In this document: positions 49,822 to 59,372 of the stretch, one piece after another
How the letters are laid out: each line of letters begins with the position of its first letter
How positions within the stretch are numbered: the stretch's first letter is position 1
Source: Bacteroidales bacterium
GTDB taxonomy: Bacteria > Bacteroidota > Bacteroidia > Bacteroidales > UBA932
DNA: 64,000 nucleotides
Reading direction: 5' to 3'
Assembly (NCBI GenBank): GCA_017400135.1
Contig: JAFPVJ010000004.1
Location: 20,643-84,642 of the forward strand
The notes under the pieces: generated by a model
Told to the model about the DNA's origin: nothing
The model's database searches: none
What the model saw: the letters and a program-made list of their open reading frames with translations, nothing else
Translations under genes and position numbers: made by a program

Positions 49822-52215
49822 ATGAAGATATTCACTTTCCTCCTCAGTCTCCTGATGATTCAGCCCGCTCTTTCCGGGCAGGAACGGCACGATGCGCTTT
49901 GGTACAGGCAGCCTGCCGCGAACTGGAACGAGGCGCTGCCGGTCGGGAACGGCCGCATCGGTGCCATGGTCTATGGCCGGCCCTGGACCGAAACGATCCA
50001 GCTCAATGAAGAAAGTCTCTGGGCCGGGTGCCCGGAAGACGGCAACGCAGCCGCGGCGGACCGGATCCCAGAGATCCGCCGGTTGCTGCTGGACGGCCAG
50101 GTGGCGGCGGCGGATTCCCTGGCGAACGAGTGCCTGGGCGGTCACCCGCTTGTGATCCGTTCCTATCAGTCTTTCGGGGAATTGAAACTGCTTTTCTTCG
50201 AGAAAGAAAAGGACGCCTCCGTGTCGTACCCCGAGGGCGTTGGTGCATACGAGCGGCGGCTGGATCTGAACGACGGCGTCGCTTCTACCTCCTTTACGGC
50301 CGGCGGGATCCGCTTCGCCCGCGAGGTGTTCGCTTCGGCTCCGGACAATCTGCTGGTCGTCAGACTGACCGCGGACCGTCCCGGGGCATTGCGTTTCAAG
50401 ATCGCTTATTCGCGTCCCAAGGATGCGGCTGCCGTGGCGGTCGCTCCGGATCTTCTGGCCGTTACGGGACAGATTGTCGACCTTCCTCATCCCACTGCCG
50501 GCAGGCCGGGGCCGCACATGCGCTTTGCCGGTCTGGTCCGGGCGCTGCCCAAAGGGGGAAACGTGACGGCAGCGGGATCCTCCCTGTACGTCGACGGAGT
50601 GGATGAAGTGGTCTTGCTCGTGGCGATGAATACGGATTATCGTTTCGAGGCGCTGGATTTCGATCCTTCGATCGATCCTGCCGCCCTGTGCCGCGAACAG
50701 ATCCGAAAGGTCGCCGGGATGTCTTACGAGACGCTCAGGGACCGTCACGTGGCGGATCACCGCTCCCTGATGGACCGGGTCTCCCTACGCCTGGGAGATG
50801 CGGCCCGCTCGGAGATCTCGACCGATGAACGTCTGGCCGCGGTGAAGGAAGGCGCCTCCGATCCGGCCCTGGCCGCCCTGTATTTCCAGTACGGACGCTA
50901 TCTGCTGATGGGCTCTTCCCGTCGTCCCGGCGTCCTTCCCGCCAACCTCCAGGGCATCTGGAACCAGGAGCTGCAGGCACCCTGGAATTCGGACTTCCAT
51001 ACGAATATCAACATTCAGATGAATTACTGGCCGGCCGAGGTTTGCAACCTTTCGGAGACCGTTATTCCCTTCTCCGACTGGATCAACGCCATCCGCGTTC
51101 CCGGGCGTGTCACGGCACGGAAAACCTTCGGCGCCGAGGGCTGGACGGTCAACCACGTGGCTGACCCGTTCGGGCACACCTCCATCACCGACGGTGTCGG
51201 CTGGGGGACTTTCCCCATTGCCGGTCCCTGGCTGACGCTTCACCTGTGGGAGCATTACAAGTTCACCGGAGACGAAGTCTACCTCAGGCAGGAAGCCTAT
51301 CCGGCCATGAAGGAGGCCGCGGAGTTCCTCCTGTCCTTCATGGTCCGGGATCGGGAAGGACACCTGGTCACGGCGCCTTCCAATTCACCGGAGAACGCAT
51401 ACAGACTGCCGGATGGACGTCAATTCCAGCTGACATACGCAGCGACGATGGATGTCGAGATTGCGACCGAGCTCTTCCGGGCTTGTCTGAAAGCGGCCTC
51501 GCTGACCGGCGACAGCCCGGCTTTTTCGGCCCGGGTGCGGGAGGCCCTGTCCCAATTGCCGCCCATCCGGATCGGAAAGCGTTACGGCACGATCCAGGAA
51601 TGGATCGAGGATTACGAGGAAGTGGAGCCCGGCCATCGTCACGTTTCCCATCTCTTCGGCCTCCATCCCGGCACGATCCTGACCGACAAGGATCCGGCGC
51701 TGTTCGAAGCCGCCCGGCGTACCATCGAGCGCCGGCGTCGCTACAACGAGGATCCGGAAACCCGTCAGGGCTCCTATACCGGCTGGAGCCGGGCCTGGAT
51801 GATCAATTTCTATGCGCGCCTGATGGATGGGGAAGAGGCTGGCGCCAACGTGCAGGCCTTGCTGGCCAAGTCGACGCAGGACAACCTGTTCGACTCGCAT
51901 CCGCCTTTCCAGATCGACGGCAATTTCGGGGGAACGGCGGGCATCGCGGAAATGCTGCTGCAGTCCCACGCGGGTGAAATCCATCTCCTGCCGGCCTTGC
52001 CCTCCGGCTGGTCCGAGGGAGAAGTGACGGGCTTGCGGGCACGTGGCGGGTATACCGTGTCCGCCCGTTGGTCGGACGGCAAGCTTCAGTTTGCCGTGAT
52101 CACGGCAGACCGGGACGGCCGTTATCCGGTGCGCTACGGCTCCAGGACGCGCAAGGTCCGTTTCAAGGCCGGAGAGCCCGTGATATTGAATCGGTCGTTT
52201 TTCGCAAGTCGTTAA
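49822..52215 (+). CDS. GH95 alpha-L-fucosidase/galactosidase
   Basis: Start 49822 gives an SPI signal (MKIFTFLLSLLMIQPALSGQ); an ATG at 49795 precedes the -7 box. GH95 motifs are strong: LWYRQPAANWNEALPVGNGRIGAMVYG and IQLNEESLWAG at the start, NINIQMNYWPAEVCNLSE in the barrel, and GNFGGTAGIAEMLLQSH near the end. GH95 enzymes are inverting exo-hydrolases removing alpha-1,2-L-fucose or L-galactose from host or plant glycans. The 797 residues are full length. An intrinsic terminator follows. Confidence 0.95.
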   Translation: MKIFTFLLSLLMIQPALSGQERHDALWYRQPAANWNEALPVGNGRIGAMVYGRPWTETIQLNEESLWAGCPEDGNAAAADRIPEIRRLLLDGQVAAADSLANECLGGHPLVIRSYQSFGELKLLFFEKEKDASVSYPEGVGAYERRLDLNDGVASTSFTAGGIRFAREVFASAPDNLLVVRLTADRPGALRFKIAYSRPKDAAAVAVAPDLLAVTGQIVDLPHPTAGRPGPHMRFAGLVRALPKGGNVTAAGSSLYVDGVDEVVLLVAMNTDYRFEALDFDPSIDPAALCREQIRKVAGMSYETLRDRHVADHRSLMDRVSLRLGDAARSEISTDERLAAVKEGASDPALAALYFQYGRYLLMGSSRRPGVLPANLQGIWNQELQAPWNSDFHTNINIQMNYWPAEVCNLSETVIPFSDWINAIRVPGRVTARKTFGAEGWTVNHVADPFGHTSITDGVGWGTFPIAGPWLTLHLWEHYKFTGDEVYLRQEAYPAMKEAAEFLLSFMVRDREGHLVTAPSNSPENAYRLPDGRQFQLTYAATMDVEIATELFRACLKAASLTGDSPAFSARVREALSQLPPIRIGKRYGTIQEWIEDYEEVEPGHRHVSHLFGLHPGTILTDKDPALFEAARRTIERRRRYNEDPETRQGSYTGWSRAWMINFYARLMDGEEAGANVQALLAKSTQDNLFDSHPPFQIDGNFGGTAGIAEMLLQSHAGEIHLLPALPSGWSEGEVTGLRARGGYTVSARWSDGKLQFAVITADRDGRYPVRYGSRTRKVRFKAGEPVILNRSFFASR

Positions 52216-52236
52216 GTAACAGTGGAATAAAACAAT

Positions 52237-52262
52237 CAGCCCTCCCGATTTTGGGAGGGCTG
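52237..52262 (+). terminator. Intrinsic terminator after GH95
   Basis: CAGCCCTCCC pairs with GGGAGGGCTG around GATTTT. The downstream T-run is short (AAGTTT), so strength is uncertain; it may serve both GH95 and pnp. Confidence 0.75.
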
Positions 52263-52308
52263 AAGTTTATAATGTGCTGATGTTAAGCACGTTGTGAATT
52301 ACGGCTGC

Positions 52309-54714
52309 CTAGAAGATTTCTTCCTTGGGTTCGGAGAAATCATCGGCGGCGGGAGCGATCGGCTTGGGGCCGTTGACCTTCTGGCCGAACTGCTTCCGGG
52401 GACCGTCGTGACGCTCACCGCGATCGTTGCCGTGACGTTCGCCACGGTCGTTGCCGCGACGATCACCACGATCGCCACGAGGGCCACGGTCATTGCTGCG
52501 ACGCTCGCCGCGATCACCACGGTCACCACCGCGAGGACCGCGGTCGCCACCGCGACGCTCGGGCTCCTTCCAGCCTTCCGGCTTCTCGGTGAGGGCGCGC
52601 ATCGACAGGCGCATCTTGCCGGTCTTGGCATCGATCTCGAGGAGTTTGACATCCACCTCGTCACCGACCTTCAGGACATCCTCGACCTTCTCGGTCTTGG
52701 TCCAGGCGATCTCGGAGACGTGCAGGAGGCCTTCCTTGCCGGGAAGGATCTCGATGAACGCACCGAACTCGAGGATGCTGACGACCTTGCCGTGATAGAC
52801 CTGTCCGGCCTCGGGAACCGCGCAGATACCCTTGATCCAGTCGAGGGCCTTCTGCATGGCCTCCTTGTCGGCGGAAGCGACGTCCACGACACCTTCGGTG
52901 AGGTTGGTGCCAGGGATGGGCTCTTCGGTGATGGTGATGACGGTGCCGGTCTCCTTCTGGATCTTCTGGATGGTCTCGCCGCCCTTGCCGATGACCGCGC
53001 CGATGAACTCGGCCGCGATGCGGATCTGCTCGATGCGGGGGACGAAGGGCTTGTAGTCCTCACGGGGCTCGCTGATGGTCTTCATCATCTCGCCCATGAT
53101 GTGCATGCGGCCCTGGCGCGCCTGCTCGAGGGCTTTCTCCAGGACGTCGTAGCTGAGGCCGTCCACCTTGATATCCATCTGGGTGGCGGTGATGCCGTCG
53201 GCCGTACCGGTGACCTTGAAGTCCATGTCGCCGAGGTGATCCTCGTCGCCGAGGATGTCGGTCAGGATGGCATAGCGGTCATTGGGACGCTCGGCGTCGG
53301 TGATCAGACCCATCGCGACACCCGCGACCGGCTTCTTGATCTTGACACCCGCATCCATCAGGGCCAGGCAGCCGCCGCAGACGGAAGCCATCGAAGAGGA
53401 ACCGTTGGACTCGAGGATATCGCTCACCACGCGCACGGCGTAGGGATTCTCCGGAGCGACCGGGACGACGGGCTTGAGGGCCCGCATCGCCAGGTTGCCG
53501 TGGCCGATCTCACGACGGCCGGGAGCTCGCATCGGTTTCGCTTCGCCGGTGGCGAAAGGCGGGAAGTTGTAGTGCAGGACGAACTGCTGGTCGCCCTGGA
53601 CCAGGACGGAGTCGATCTCCTTCATATCCATCTTGGTGCCGAGGGTCACGCTCGCGAGAGACTGGGTCTCGCCGCGGGTGAAGATGGCGCTGCCGTGGGC
53701 GCAAGGCAGATAGTCGACCTCACACCAGATCGGGCGCACTTCGTCGCTCTTGCGGCCGTCCAGGCGGATGCCCTCATCCAGGACGAGGTTGCGCATCGCC
53801 TCTTTCTCGACGGCGTGGTAATATCTTTCGACGAGCGGAGTCTTCTCCTCAAGCTCCTCTTCGGGAATCGTGGCGAGGAACTCGTCCTTGATGGCGGTGA
53901 AGCCTTCCTCACGCTCCTGCTTGGGCTTGGCGGCCTTGGCGAGGGCGTAGCACTTGTCATAGCAGAAGGACTCGACGGCCTTCTTGAGCTCCTCGTCCTC
54001 CACGTCGTGGGGGTAGTCGCGCTTGGTCTCCTTGCCGAGCTCGGCGATGAGTTCCTTCTGGACGCGGCAGTGGCGCTTGATCTCCTCGTGGGCGAACTTG
54101 ATGGCCTCGAGCATGTCGTGCTCGCTGACCTCGTTCATCTCACCTTCGACCATCATGATGTTCTCCTCGGTGGCGGCGACCATCAGCTCGAGGTCGCTGT
54201 GCTCCATCTGGGAGAAGCTGGGGTTGATGACGAACTCGCCGTTCACGCGGGCGACGCGCACTTCGGAAACGGGACCGCCGAAGGGCAGGTCGGAAGTGGC
54301 GAGGGCGGCGGAGGCGGCCAGACCGGCGAGGGCGTCGGGCTGGGTGTCCTTGTCCGCGGAAATGAGGGTGAGGTACACAAAGACCTCGAGATGGAAATCA
54401 TCCGGCCACAGGGGACGGATGGGGCGGTCCACCAGACGGGCGACGAGGATCTCGTAGTCCGAAGGCTTGCTTTCGCGCTTCATGAAACCGCCGGGATAGC
54501 GGCCTGCGGCGAAATACTTCTCCCTGTAGTCCACGGTGAGGGGCATGAAGTCGGTCCCCTCCTTGACTTCCTTGGCCGCGCAGATGGTGGCGAGGATCAT
54601 CGTGCCTCCCATCTTGACCACGGCCGCACCGTCCGCCTGCTTGGCGAGTTTTCCGGTCTCGATCTCAATCACGCGGCCATCCGCGAGTTCGATCTTTTTC
54701 GTGATAACGTTCAT
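52309..54714 (-). CDS. pnp: Polyribonucleotide nucleotidyltransferase (PNPase)
   Basis: PNPase degrades RNA 3'-5' by phosphorolysis. The 801 residues contain two RNase PH domains ([16 protein letters not shown]... and [24 protein letters not shown]), a KH domain ([21 protein letters not shown]) and an S1 domain ([21 protein letters not shown]). A C-terminal tail of about 70 residues rich in [14 protein letters not shown] repeats is an addition found in many Bacteroidota; it probably adds RNA binding. The gene follows rpsO, the conserved order, with a terminator between them. Confidence 0.97.
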   Translation of the reverse strand: MNVITKKIELADGRVIEIETGKLAKQADGAAVVKMGGTMILATICAAKEVKEGTDFMPLTVDYREKYFAAGRYPGGFMKRESKPSDYEILVARLVDRPIRPLWPDDFHLEVFVYLTLISADKDTQPDALAGLAASAALATSDLPFGGPVSEVRVARVNGEFVINPSFSQMEHSDLELMVAATEENIMMVEGEMNEVSEHDMLEAIKFAHEEIKRHCRVQKELIAELGKETKRDYPHDVEDEELKKAVESFCYDKCYALAKAAKPKQEREEGFTAIKDEFLATIPEEELEEKTPLVERYYHAVEKEAMRNLVLDEGIRLDGRKSDEVRPIWCEVDYLPCAHGSAIFTRGETQSLASVTLGTKMDMKEIDSVLVQGDQQFVLHYNFPPFATGEAKPMRAPGRREIGHGNLAMRALKPVVPVAPENPYAVRVVSDILESNGSSSMASVCGGCLALMDAGVKIKKPVAGVAMGLITDAERPNDRYAILTDILGDEDHLGDMDFKVTGTADGITATQMDIKVDGLSYDVLEKALEQARQGRMHIMGEMMKTISEPREDYKPFVPRIEQIRIAAEFIGAVIGKGGETIQKIQKETGTVITITEEPIPGTNLTEGVVDVASADKEAMQKALDWIKGICAVPEAGQVYHGKVVSILEFGAFIEILPGKEGLLHVSEIAWTKTEKVEDVLKVGDEVDVKLLEIDAKTGKMRLSMRALTEKPEGWKEPERRGGDRGPRGGDRGDRGERRSNDRGPRGDRGDRRGNDRGERHGNDRGERHDGPRKQFGQKVNGPKPIAPAADDFSEPKEEIF

Positions 54715-54746
54715 TACTGTTTTCTTTACGTCTTTATAACTGCTCG

Positions 54747-54763
54747 GGTGCGGACCGTCCGCA
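54747..54763 (-). promoter_or_regulatory. Hairpin in the pnp 5' leader
   Basis: GTGCGGAC and GTCCGCAC pair almost without loop, 33 bp upstream of the pnp start. In E. coli an RNase III-cut leader hairpin mediates pnp autoregulation. A similar role here is inferred from position only. When read on the plus strand it is followed by a T-run, so it could instead be a terminator. Confidence 0.5.
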
Positions 54764-54783
54764 CGCCGTTTTTTTCAATCAAA

Positions 54784-54815
54784 AAGGGGAAGGTCCGTCC
54801 TGGACCCTTCCCCTT
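54784..54815 (-). terminator. Terminator between rpsO and pnp
   Basis: On the minus strand AAGGGGAAGGGTCC pairs with GGACCTTCCCCTT (one bulge) and is followed by TTTTTGATTG. It lies 17 bp after the rpsO stop. Partial read-through would supply pnp. Confidence 0.8.
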
Positions 54816-54831
54816 GTCCTCCTTATCGTGA

Positions 54832-55107
54832 TTATCGGCGGAGACCCAGCTCCTTGATAATGCTTCTGTATCTCTCGATGTCGGTCTTCTGGAGATAATC
54901 CAGCATCTGACGTCTTTTACCTACGAGACGGAGAAGACTGCGACGCGTCACCACGTCCTTCTTGTTCTTCTTCACGTGCTCCGTGAGGTGAGCGATACGG
55001 TAGGAGAATAAAGCAACCTGACTCTCAGGAGAACCGGTATCCTTATTGGACTTCCCGTACTTCGCGAAAATCTCTTGCTTCTTTTCAGGCATCAAATATT
55101 CAGCCAT
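54832..55107 (-). CDS. rpsO: 30S ribosomal protein S15
   Basis: S15 binds 16S rRNA early in 30S assembly. The 91 residues read [42 protein letters not shown], then [35 protein letters not shown]. This includes the conserved DTGSPEsQ and H-L-x-H-x-K-x-x-K-D-h motifs. The length is normal. Its leader contains a hairpin that could serve autoregulation. Confidence 0.98.
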   Translation of the reverse strand: MAEYLMPEKKQEIFAKYGKSNKDTGSPESQVALFSYRIAHLTEHVKKNKKDVVTRRSLLRLVGKRRQMLDYLQKTDIERYRSIIKELGLRR

Positions 55108-55139
55108 TGCGCAAAAAATTTTGGGTTAAATAAAACTTA

Positions 55140-55168
55140 CACGCTTCTCCCAATGCGGAAAAAGCGTG
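55140..55168 (-). promoter_or_regulatory. Stem-loop at the start of the rpsO leader
   Basis: CACGCTT (minus-strand reading) pairs with AAGCGTG around a 15-nt loop, directly after the -7 box. S15 represses its own mRNA through leader structures in several bacterial groups. Here only the position and the stem are seen. Confidence 0.5.
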
Positions 55169-55176
55169 CAAATTTA
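55169..55176 (-). promoter_or_regulatory. -7 box (TAAATTTG) for rpsO
   Basis: CAAATTTA on the plus strand, 61 bp upstream of the rpsO start on the minus strand. Confidence 0.75.
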
Positions 55177-55231
55177 GACAAAAAATATTATATAACAAGT
55201 AATTCCGTCGCAAATAGGCGAAAGAATCCGT

Positions 55232-56692
55232 TTATTCGACCACGATCGGCTTGTACTTCGGCACGAGGCTCTTCATGATGACCCAGGCCAGCAGATACGC
55301 GATGCCGCAGAAGCAGAAGATGATGAAGTAGCCCGCGGGCTTGCCCTCGAAACCGAGGAAGTGGAAGGCCGATCCGGCGTTCTCCGCGTAGGTGAACAGG
55401 TTGCCTGCTACCTTCTGGATGATCATAGAACCCACGCCTCCGGCCATCGCGCCGATGCCGGTGATGGTCGCGATGGCGCCCTTCGGGAACATGTCGCCGA
55501 TGGTCGAGAACAGGTTCGCCGACCAGGCCTGGTGTCCCGCGGCGGCCAGACCGATCAGGATCGCCGGCCACCAGGGGCTGTTGAAATGCATGCCCAGGGG
55601 CTGCGCCAGCAGGGAACAGATCGGGAAGAAGGCGAAGATCAGCATGGCACGCATACGGCCGGTGTAAGGGTGCATGCCCTTGTTCTCCACGAAGATCTTG
55701 GGCAGGTAGCCGCCGAAGATGGAAACCACCGTCACGATGGCGTAGAGCGTGAAGATGAGCGCCTGTCCGCGCGGCGAAGAGGCCGGTGCGTGGAACTGGT
55801 CGTGGAAGTAGGCCGGCGCCCAGAAGAGGAAGAACCACCACACGCCGTCGGTGAGGAACTTGCCGATGATGAACTGCCAGGTCTGCTTGTATCCGAAGCA
55901 CTTGAGGAAAGGAATGGACTTCTCTTCCTTGGCGGCGGCCTTTTCGGCTGCTTCCGCCTCGTCATCCTGGTGGATGTAGGTCAGCTCGGCTTCGTTGACG
56001 TGCTTGCTCTTTTCCGGCTTGTCATACATGAAGGCCCAGAAGAACATCCAGATGAAGCCCAGGGCACCGATGATGATGAAGGCCATCTCCCAGCCGAAGT
56101 GCTTGGCGAGCGGCGGGATGCAGAGCGGCGCGGCCAGGGCGCCCACGGAGGCGCCGGCGTTGAAGATGGAGGTCGCGAAAGCGCGGTCCTTCTTCGGGAA
56201 GTATTCGGCCGTGACCTTGACCGCGGCCGGGAAGTTGCCTGCTTCACCGAGGGCCAGGATGCCCCGGCACAGCAGGAAGAGATAGACGGAAGTCGTCGAG
56301 ATCGCCAGGGCGACGTTGCTGCCCGCTTCGACTGCCTTCAGGGCGGCCGCGTTGGAGACGCCGTCCACCAGACCCGCCGTGGCCCAGCCGCAGGCGGCGT
56401 GCAGGCACGCGCCGGCCGACCAGACACCGATGGCGATCAGGTAGCCCTTCTTGGTGCCCATCCAGTCCACGAACTTGCCCGCGAACAGGCAGGCGAGGGC
56501 GTAGAAGATGGAGAAGAAGGAAGTGATGGTGCCGTAGTTGGCATCCGTCCAGTGGAATTCGGGAGCGATGAACTCCTTGTAGGTCAGGGAGAGGACCTGG
56601 CGGTCGAGGTAGTTGACGGTCGTCGCCACGAAAAGCAGCGAGCACAGCCACCAGCGCCAGTTGGTCATCAGTTTTTTCTGGGTGGTACTCAT
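55232..56692 (-). CDS. MFS hexuronate transporter-like (ExuT/ACS family)
   Basis: The 486-residue product has 12 helices and the anion:cation symporter pattern: RWWLCSLLFVATTVNYLDRQVLSLTYKEF at the start and LFAGKFVDWMGTKKGYLIAIGVWS in the loop 2-3 region. ALGEAGNFPAAVKVTAEYFPKKDRAFATSIFNAGASVGAL is a hallmark of ExuT/GudP-type transporters. It likely imports glucuronate or galacturonate with H+. A long hydrophilic loop in the middle (KHVNEAELTYIHQDDEAEAAEKAAAKEEKS) is present. It follows the KDPG/KHG aldolase gene by 16 bp, and uxaC lies 6 kb away, which supports the uronate assignment. Confidence 0.9.
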   Translation of the reverse strand: MSTTQKKLMTNWRWWLCSLLFVATTVNYLDRQVLSLTYKEFIAPEFHWTDANYGTITSFFSIFYALACLFAGKFVDWMGTKKGYLIAIGVWSAGACLHAACGWATAGLVDGVSNAAALKAVEAGSNVALAISTTSVYLFLLCRGILALGEAGNFPAAVKVTAEYFPKKDRAFATSIFNAGASVGALAAPLCIPPLAKHFGWEMAFIIIGALGFIWMFFWAFMYDKPEKSKHVNEAELTYIHQDDEAEAAEKAAAKEEKSIPFLKCFGYKQTWQFIIGKFLTDGVWWFFLFWAPAYFHDQFHAPASSPRGQALIFTLYAIVTVVSIFGGYLPKIFVENKGMHPYTGRMRAMLIFAFFPICSLLAQPLGMHFNSPWWPAILIGLAAAGHQAWSANLFSTIGDMFPKGAIATITGIGAMAGGVGSMIIQKVAGNLFTYAENAGSAFHFLGFEGKPAGYFIIFCFCGIAYLLAWVIMKSLVPKYKPIVVE

Positions 56693-56708
56693 TATTGCAG
56701 GTTATTGA

Positions 56709-57374
56709 TTATCTGACTTCTTTGACAATGGCGAGGGCGTCGCGGCACAGACCTTCGATGCGGGCCCAGTCGCCGGCGGCGATGGCATCCTTCGGGAAAA
56801 GGTTGCTACCCATGCCGACGCAGGTGACGCCGGCCTTGAACCAGGCCTCGAGGTTCTCGCGCTCGGGCTTCACGCCGCCCGTCACCATCAGCTGGCTCCA
56901 GGGCATCGGGGCTTTCAGGCCCTTGATGAACTTGGGCCCCAGCACGTCGCCGGGGAAGACCTTGCACACGTCGCAGCCCGCTTCCTGGGCCATGCCGACC
57001 TCGGTCACGCTGCCGCAGCCAGGGCAGTAGGGGATGAGGCGCCGGTTGCAGACCGGGGCGATGGCGGGGTTGAAAAGGGGACCCACGACGAAGTTGGCGC
57101 CAAGCTGGATGTACATCGAGGCGGTACCCGGATCGACGACGCTGCCGATACCCAGGATCATGCCCGGAAGTTCGGCGTTGGCATATTTGACCAGTTCGCC
57201 GAATACCTCCTGTGCGAAGTCGCCGCGGTTGGCGAACTCGAAGGCGCGGATGCCGCCGTCATAGCAGGCTTTGAGGACGTTTTTGGCGACGGTGAGGTCG
57301 CCGTGGTAAAAGACCGGCACGATGCCGGTTTCCTGCATCGTCCGGAGGGTTTCCAATTTGCTGTATTTTGCCAT
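56709..57374 (-). CDS. KDPG/KHG aldolase
   Basis: Bifunctional 4-hydroxy-2-oxoglutarate/2-dehydro-3-deoxyphosphogluconate aldolase of 221 residues. The Schiff-base lysine is in [47 protein letters not shown] and MVTGGVKPE are also typical. It splits KDPG to pyruvate and glyceraldehyde 3-phosphate, the last step of hexuronate breakdown. It is first in an operon with the ExuT-like transporter. A near-consensus -7 element (TATATTAG) lies about 33 bp upstream. Confidence 0.93.
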   Translation of the reverse strand: MAKYSKLETLRTMQETGIVPVFYHGDLTVAKNVLKACYDGGIRAFEFANRGDFAQEVFGELVKYANAELPGMILGIGSVVDPGTASMYIQLGANFVVGPLFNPAIAPVCNRRLIPYCPGCGSVTEVGMAQEAGCDVCKVFPGDVLGPKFIKGLKAPMPWSQLMVTGGVKPERENLEAWFKAGVTCVGMGSNLFPKDAIAAGDWARIEGLCRDALAIVKEVR

Positions 57375-57435
57375 TTTCGATGGATTTGCGTATGTGCTTG
57401 AACGTGCTAATATAGCATTTTTTGCCGAGAATCGG

Positions 57436-57443
57436 TATATTTG
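57436..57443 (+). promoter_or_regulatory. -7 box (TATATTTG) for the sialidase-like operon
   Basis: TATATTTG ends 15 bp before the ATG at 57459 and excludes the in-frame ATG at 57441, which overlaps the element. Confidence 0.75.
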
Positions 57444-57458
57444 TACAAATCATCCCGT

Positions 57459-59372
57459 ATGAAGAGGATTTCTTTTCTCCTGCCATCCGTCCTGTACCTT
57501 GTCTTTTGCCTGTCCGCCTGTTCCGTACCGATGGTCCGGGACATCCTGGTCTACCGGGAGACCGCTTCGGACAGTCTGCGGAACAGCTTCAACGCCAAAT
57601 ACCTGACGGTGCGCCCCGGGACCTCGCTGGTGGACAAGCCCCATATCCTCTTCCCGGACAGTACTTTCTACGGGGCCAACACGCTGGACGACAATATCTT
57701 GCCCCTGGCCTTCGGGCTGGTGCCCGATTCGGTGCGCGGCGCCGTGGTGTCCAATGTGATTGCGACGATCCGCCGGCAGCATTTCCGCCCGCAGGTGGGG
57801 CCGGAGGCCGAACCCTGGCTTTTGCCGGTCCTGGCGGAGAACGGCTGGAACAGCTGGGCCTATTTCATCTGCGACAAGCATCCCGAGATGGTGACGGACA
57901 CCTGCATTGCGCCGGAGTACGTCAAGGCATGGCGGGAGCGTTATGTCGCCGGGATAGAGGCCCTTCCTGAGGGCGGACGTACGCAAATCCGGCTGCGGCC
58001 GGACTTCCGGATTCAGGAACTGGATTCGCTGGACTGCACCGTGCAGACGCCCTTGGGGCCCGTCCGGAGCCGTTTCACGAAGGATCTGATGCATGCCGAA
58101 TGGTACTTTGAACTCCCTCAGGGCGTGCGGGCGGAGGTATGGACGCCGACCGTCGCCCGTTCGAAAGTGAAGCGCCGCTGCCTGGCGCGCAGGCTGAGGG
58201 TTGAGGACGGTTTCTCGGTTTGGCGCGTGCGTGGCGGCCGCCATCATTTCTCCGTCGATTTCGACCTGCCCGATCACGTGCTGGAGGCACAATTCGTCTA
58301 TGAAAACGCCGATTTCCCGCAGTGCCATTCCGCGACGCTCTGTTTCGCGGAGAATGGTGACTTGCTCTGCGCCTTCAACGGAGGGACGGCCGAGCACGAA
58401 CCGGACACCAAAGTGCGCCTGTGCCGCAAGCCGGCCGGCTCGGATACCTGGACCGCCCCGGAAGCCGTTGCCGTGCCGGACAAGGATCGGTATTGCCTGG
58501 ACAACCCCGTGCTGTTCCGCATCCCGGAGCCGGGAGAGCCCCTGCTGCTCTGGTACAAGATCCGCCCGGGGTACAATATGAAGGAAGGCGAAATTGACCT
58601 TTCGACCATCGCTTTCTGGGAGGCCCGGCTCAAGAAATCCTACGACAACGGCCAGACCTGGAGTGACTTCGAAACCCTTCCCGAAGGTTTCCTGGGCCCG
58701 ATCAAGGACAAGCCGGTCTGGCACGACGGGCGCCTGATCTGCGGCAGCAGCGTGCAGTCCAAATACGCCCACATTCCGCACCGCATCCACTTCGAATGGA
58801 GCGACGACCGCGGCGCGACCTGGCATTGGGCGGAGCCTGACAGCGTGCAGTTGAGCATCCCCTGCAAGCTGCGCAAGCTCGGGCGGGTAGGGGAGAACGT
58901 CGACGTCCCGGCCGATCCCGACCGCTATTACGGCAACTGGCTGCCAATCTCTTCGATCCAACCCACGATTCTGATCCACCAGGACGGATCGCTGCAGGCT
59001 TTGAGCCGTACCGGGAACGGCAAGATGTCCGTGACCTGGAGCCGCGACAACGGCGCGAGCTGGGGCCCCGAAACGCTGACCGACATCCCCCAGAACGGCT
59101 CGGGCATCGACGCCGTCACCCTCCCGGACGGCCGTTTCGCGCTGGTTTACAATGATTTCGAAACCCTGCCCGGCCGCTCCGGCGGTCCCCGCTCCCCGCT
59201 GAAAGTCGCCGTCTCCGAGGACGGATTGCACTGGATGGACGTCGTCACCCTCGAAGACGACGCCATCAAGGAATACTCCTACCCCGCCGTCATCTGCGAC
59301 GCCGAAGGGTGTCTCCACATCGCCTATACCTGGCGCCGCTACCGCATCAAATATGTCAAGGTCAAGCTTTAG
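57459..59372 (+). CDS. Chimeric lipoprotein: GH78 C-terminal-like part plus BNR sialidase-like domain
   Basis: The 637-residue product has an SPII signal (LVFCLSAC). Residues about 25-235 resemble the end of a GH78 helical barrel and its C domain: LDDNILPLAFGLVPDSVRGAVV, then WLLPVLAENG and later TPLGPVRSRF...HAEWYFELPQGVRAEVWTP. The rest is a BNR/sialidase-like propeller with Asp boxes SYDNGQTW, SDDRGATW, SRDNGASW and SEDGLHW. The catalytic sialidase FRIP-like motif is present as LFRIPEPGEPLLLWYKIR. The true substrate is uncertain: sialidase-superfamily members also act on plant sugars. It overlaps the next gene by 20 bp. Confidence 0.78.
   Translation: MKRISFLLPSVLYLVFCLSACSVPMVRDILVYRETASDSLRNSFNAKYLTVRPGTSLVDKPHILFPDSTFYGANTLDDNILPLAFGLVPDSVRGAVVSNVIATIRRQHFRPQVGPEAEPWLLPVLAENGWNSWAYFICDKHPEMVTDTCIAPEYVKAWRERYVAGIEALPEGGRTQIRLRPDFRIQELDSLDCTVQTPLGPVRSRFTKDLMHAEWYFELPQGVRAEVWTPTVARSKVKRRCLARRLRVEDGFSVWRVRGGRHHFSVDFDLPDHVLEAQFVYENADFPQCHSATLCFAENGDLLCAFNGGTAEHEPDTKVRLCRKPAGSDTWTAPEAVAVPDKDRYCLDNPVLFRIPEPGEPLLLWYKIRPGYNMKEGEIDLSTIAFWEARLKKSYDNGQTWSDFETLPEGFLGPIKDKPVWHDGRLICGSSVQSKYAHIPHRIHFEWSDDRGATWHWAEPDSVQLSIPCKLRKLGRVGENVDVPADPDRYYGNWLPISSIQPTILIHQDGSLQALSRTGNGKMSVTWSRDNGASWGPETLTDIPQNGSGIDAVTLPDGRFALVYNDFETLPGRSGGPRSPLKVAVSEDGLHWMDVVTLEDDAIKEYSYPAVICDAEGCLHIAYTWRRYRIKYVKVKL

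Noticed and set aside
52294-54831. Plus-strand frame of 845 codons opposite pnp
   Set aside because: Antisense to a clear PNPase gene; the product is Leu/Asp/His-rich filler.
57422-57970. Plus-strand frame of 182 codons overlapping the sialidase-like gene
   Set aside because: Out-of-frame shadow; the sialidase-like frame has a signal peptide, promoter and Asp boxes.
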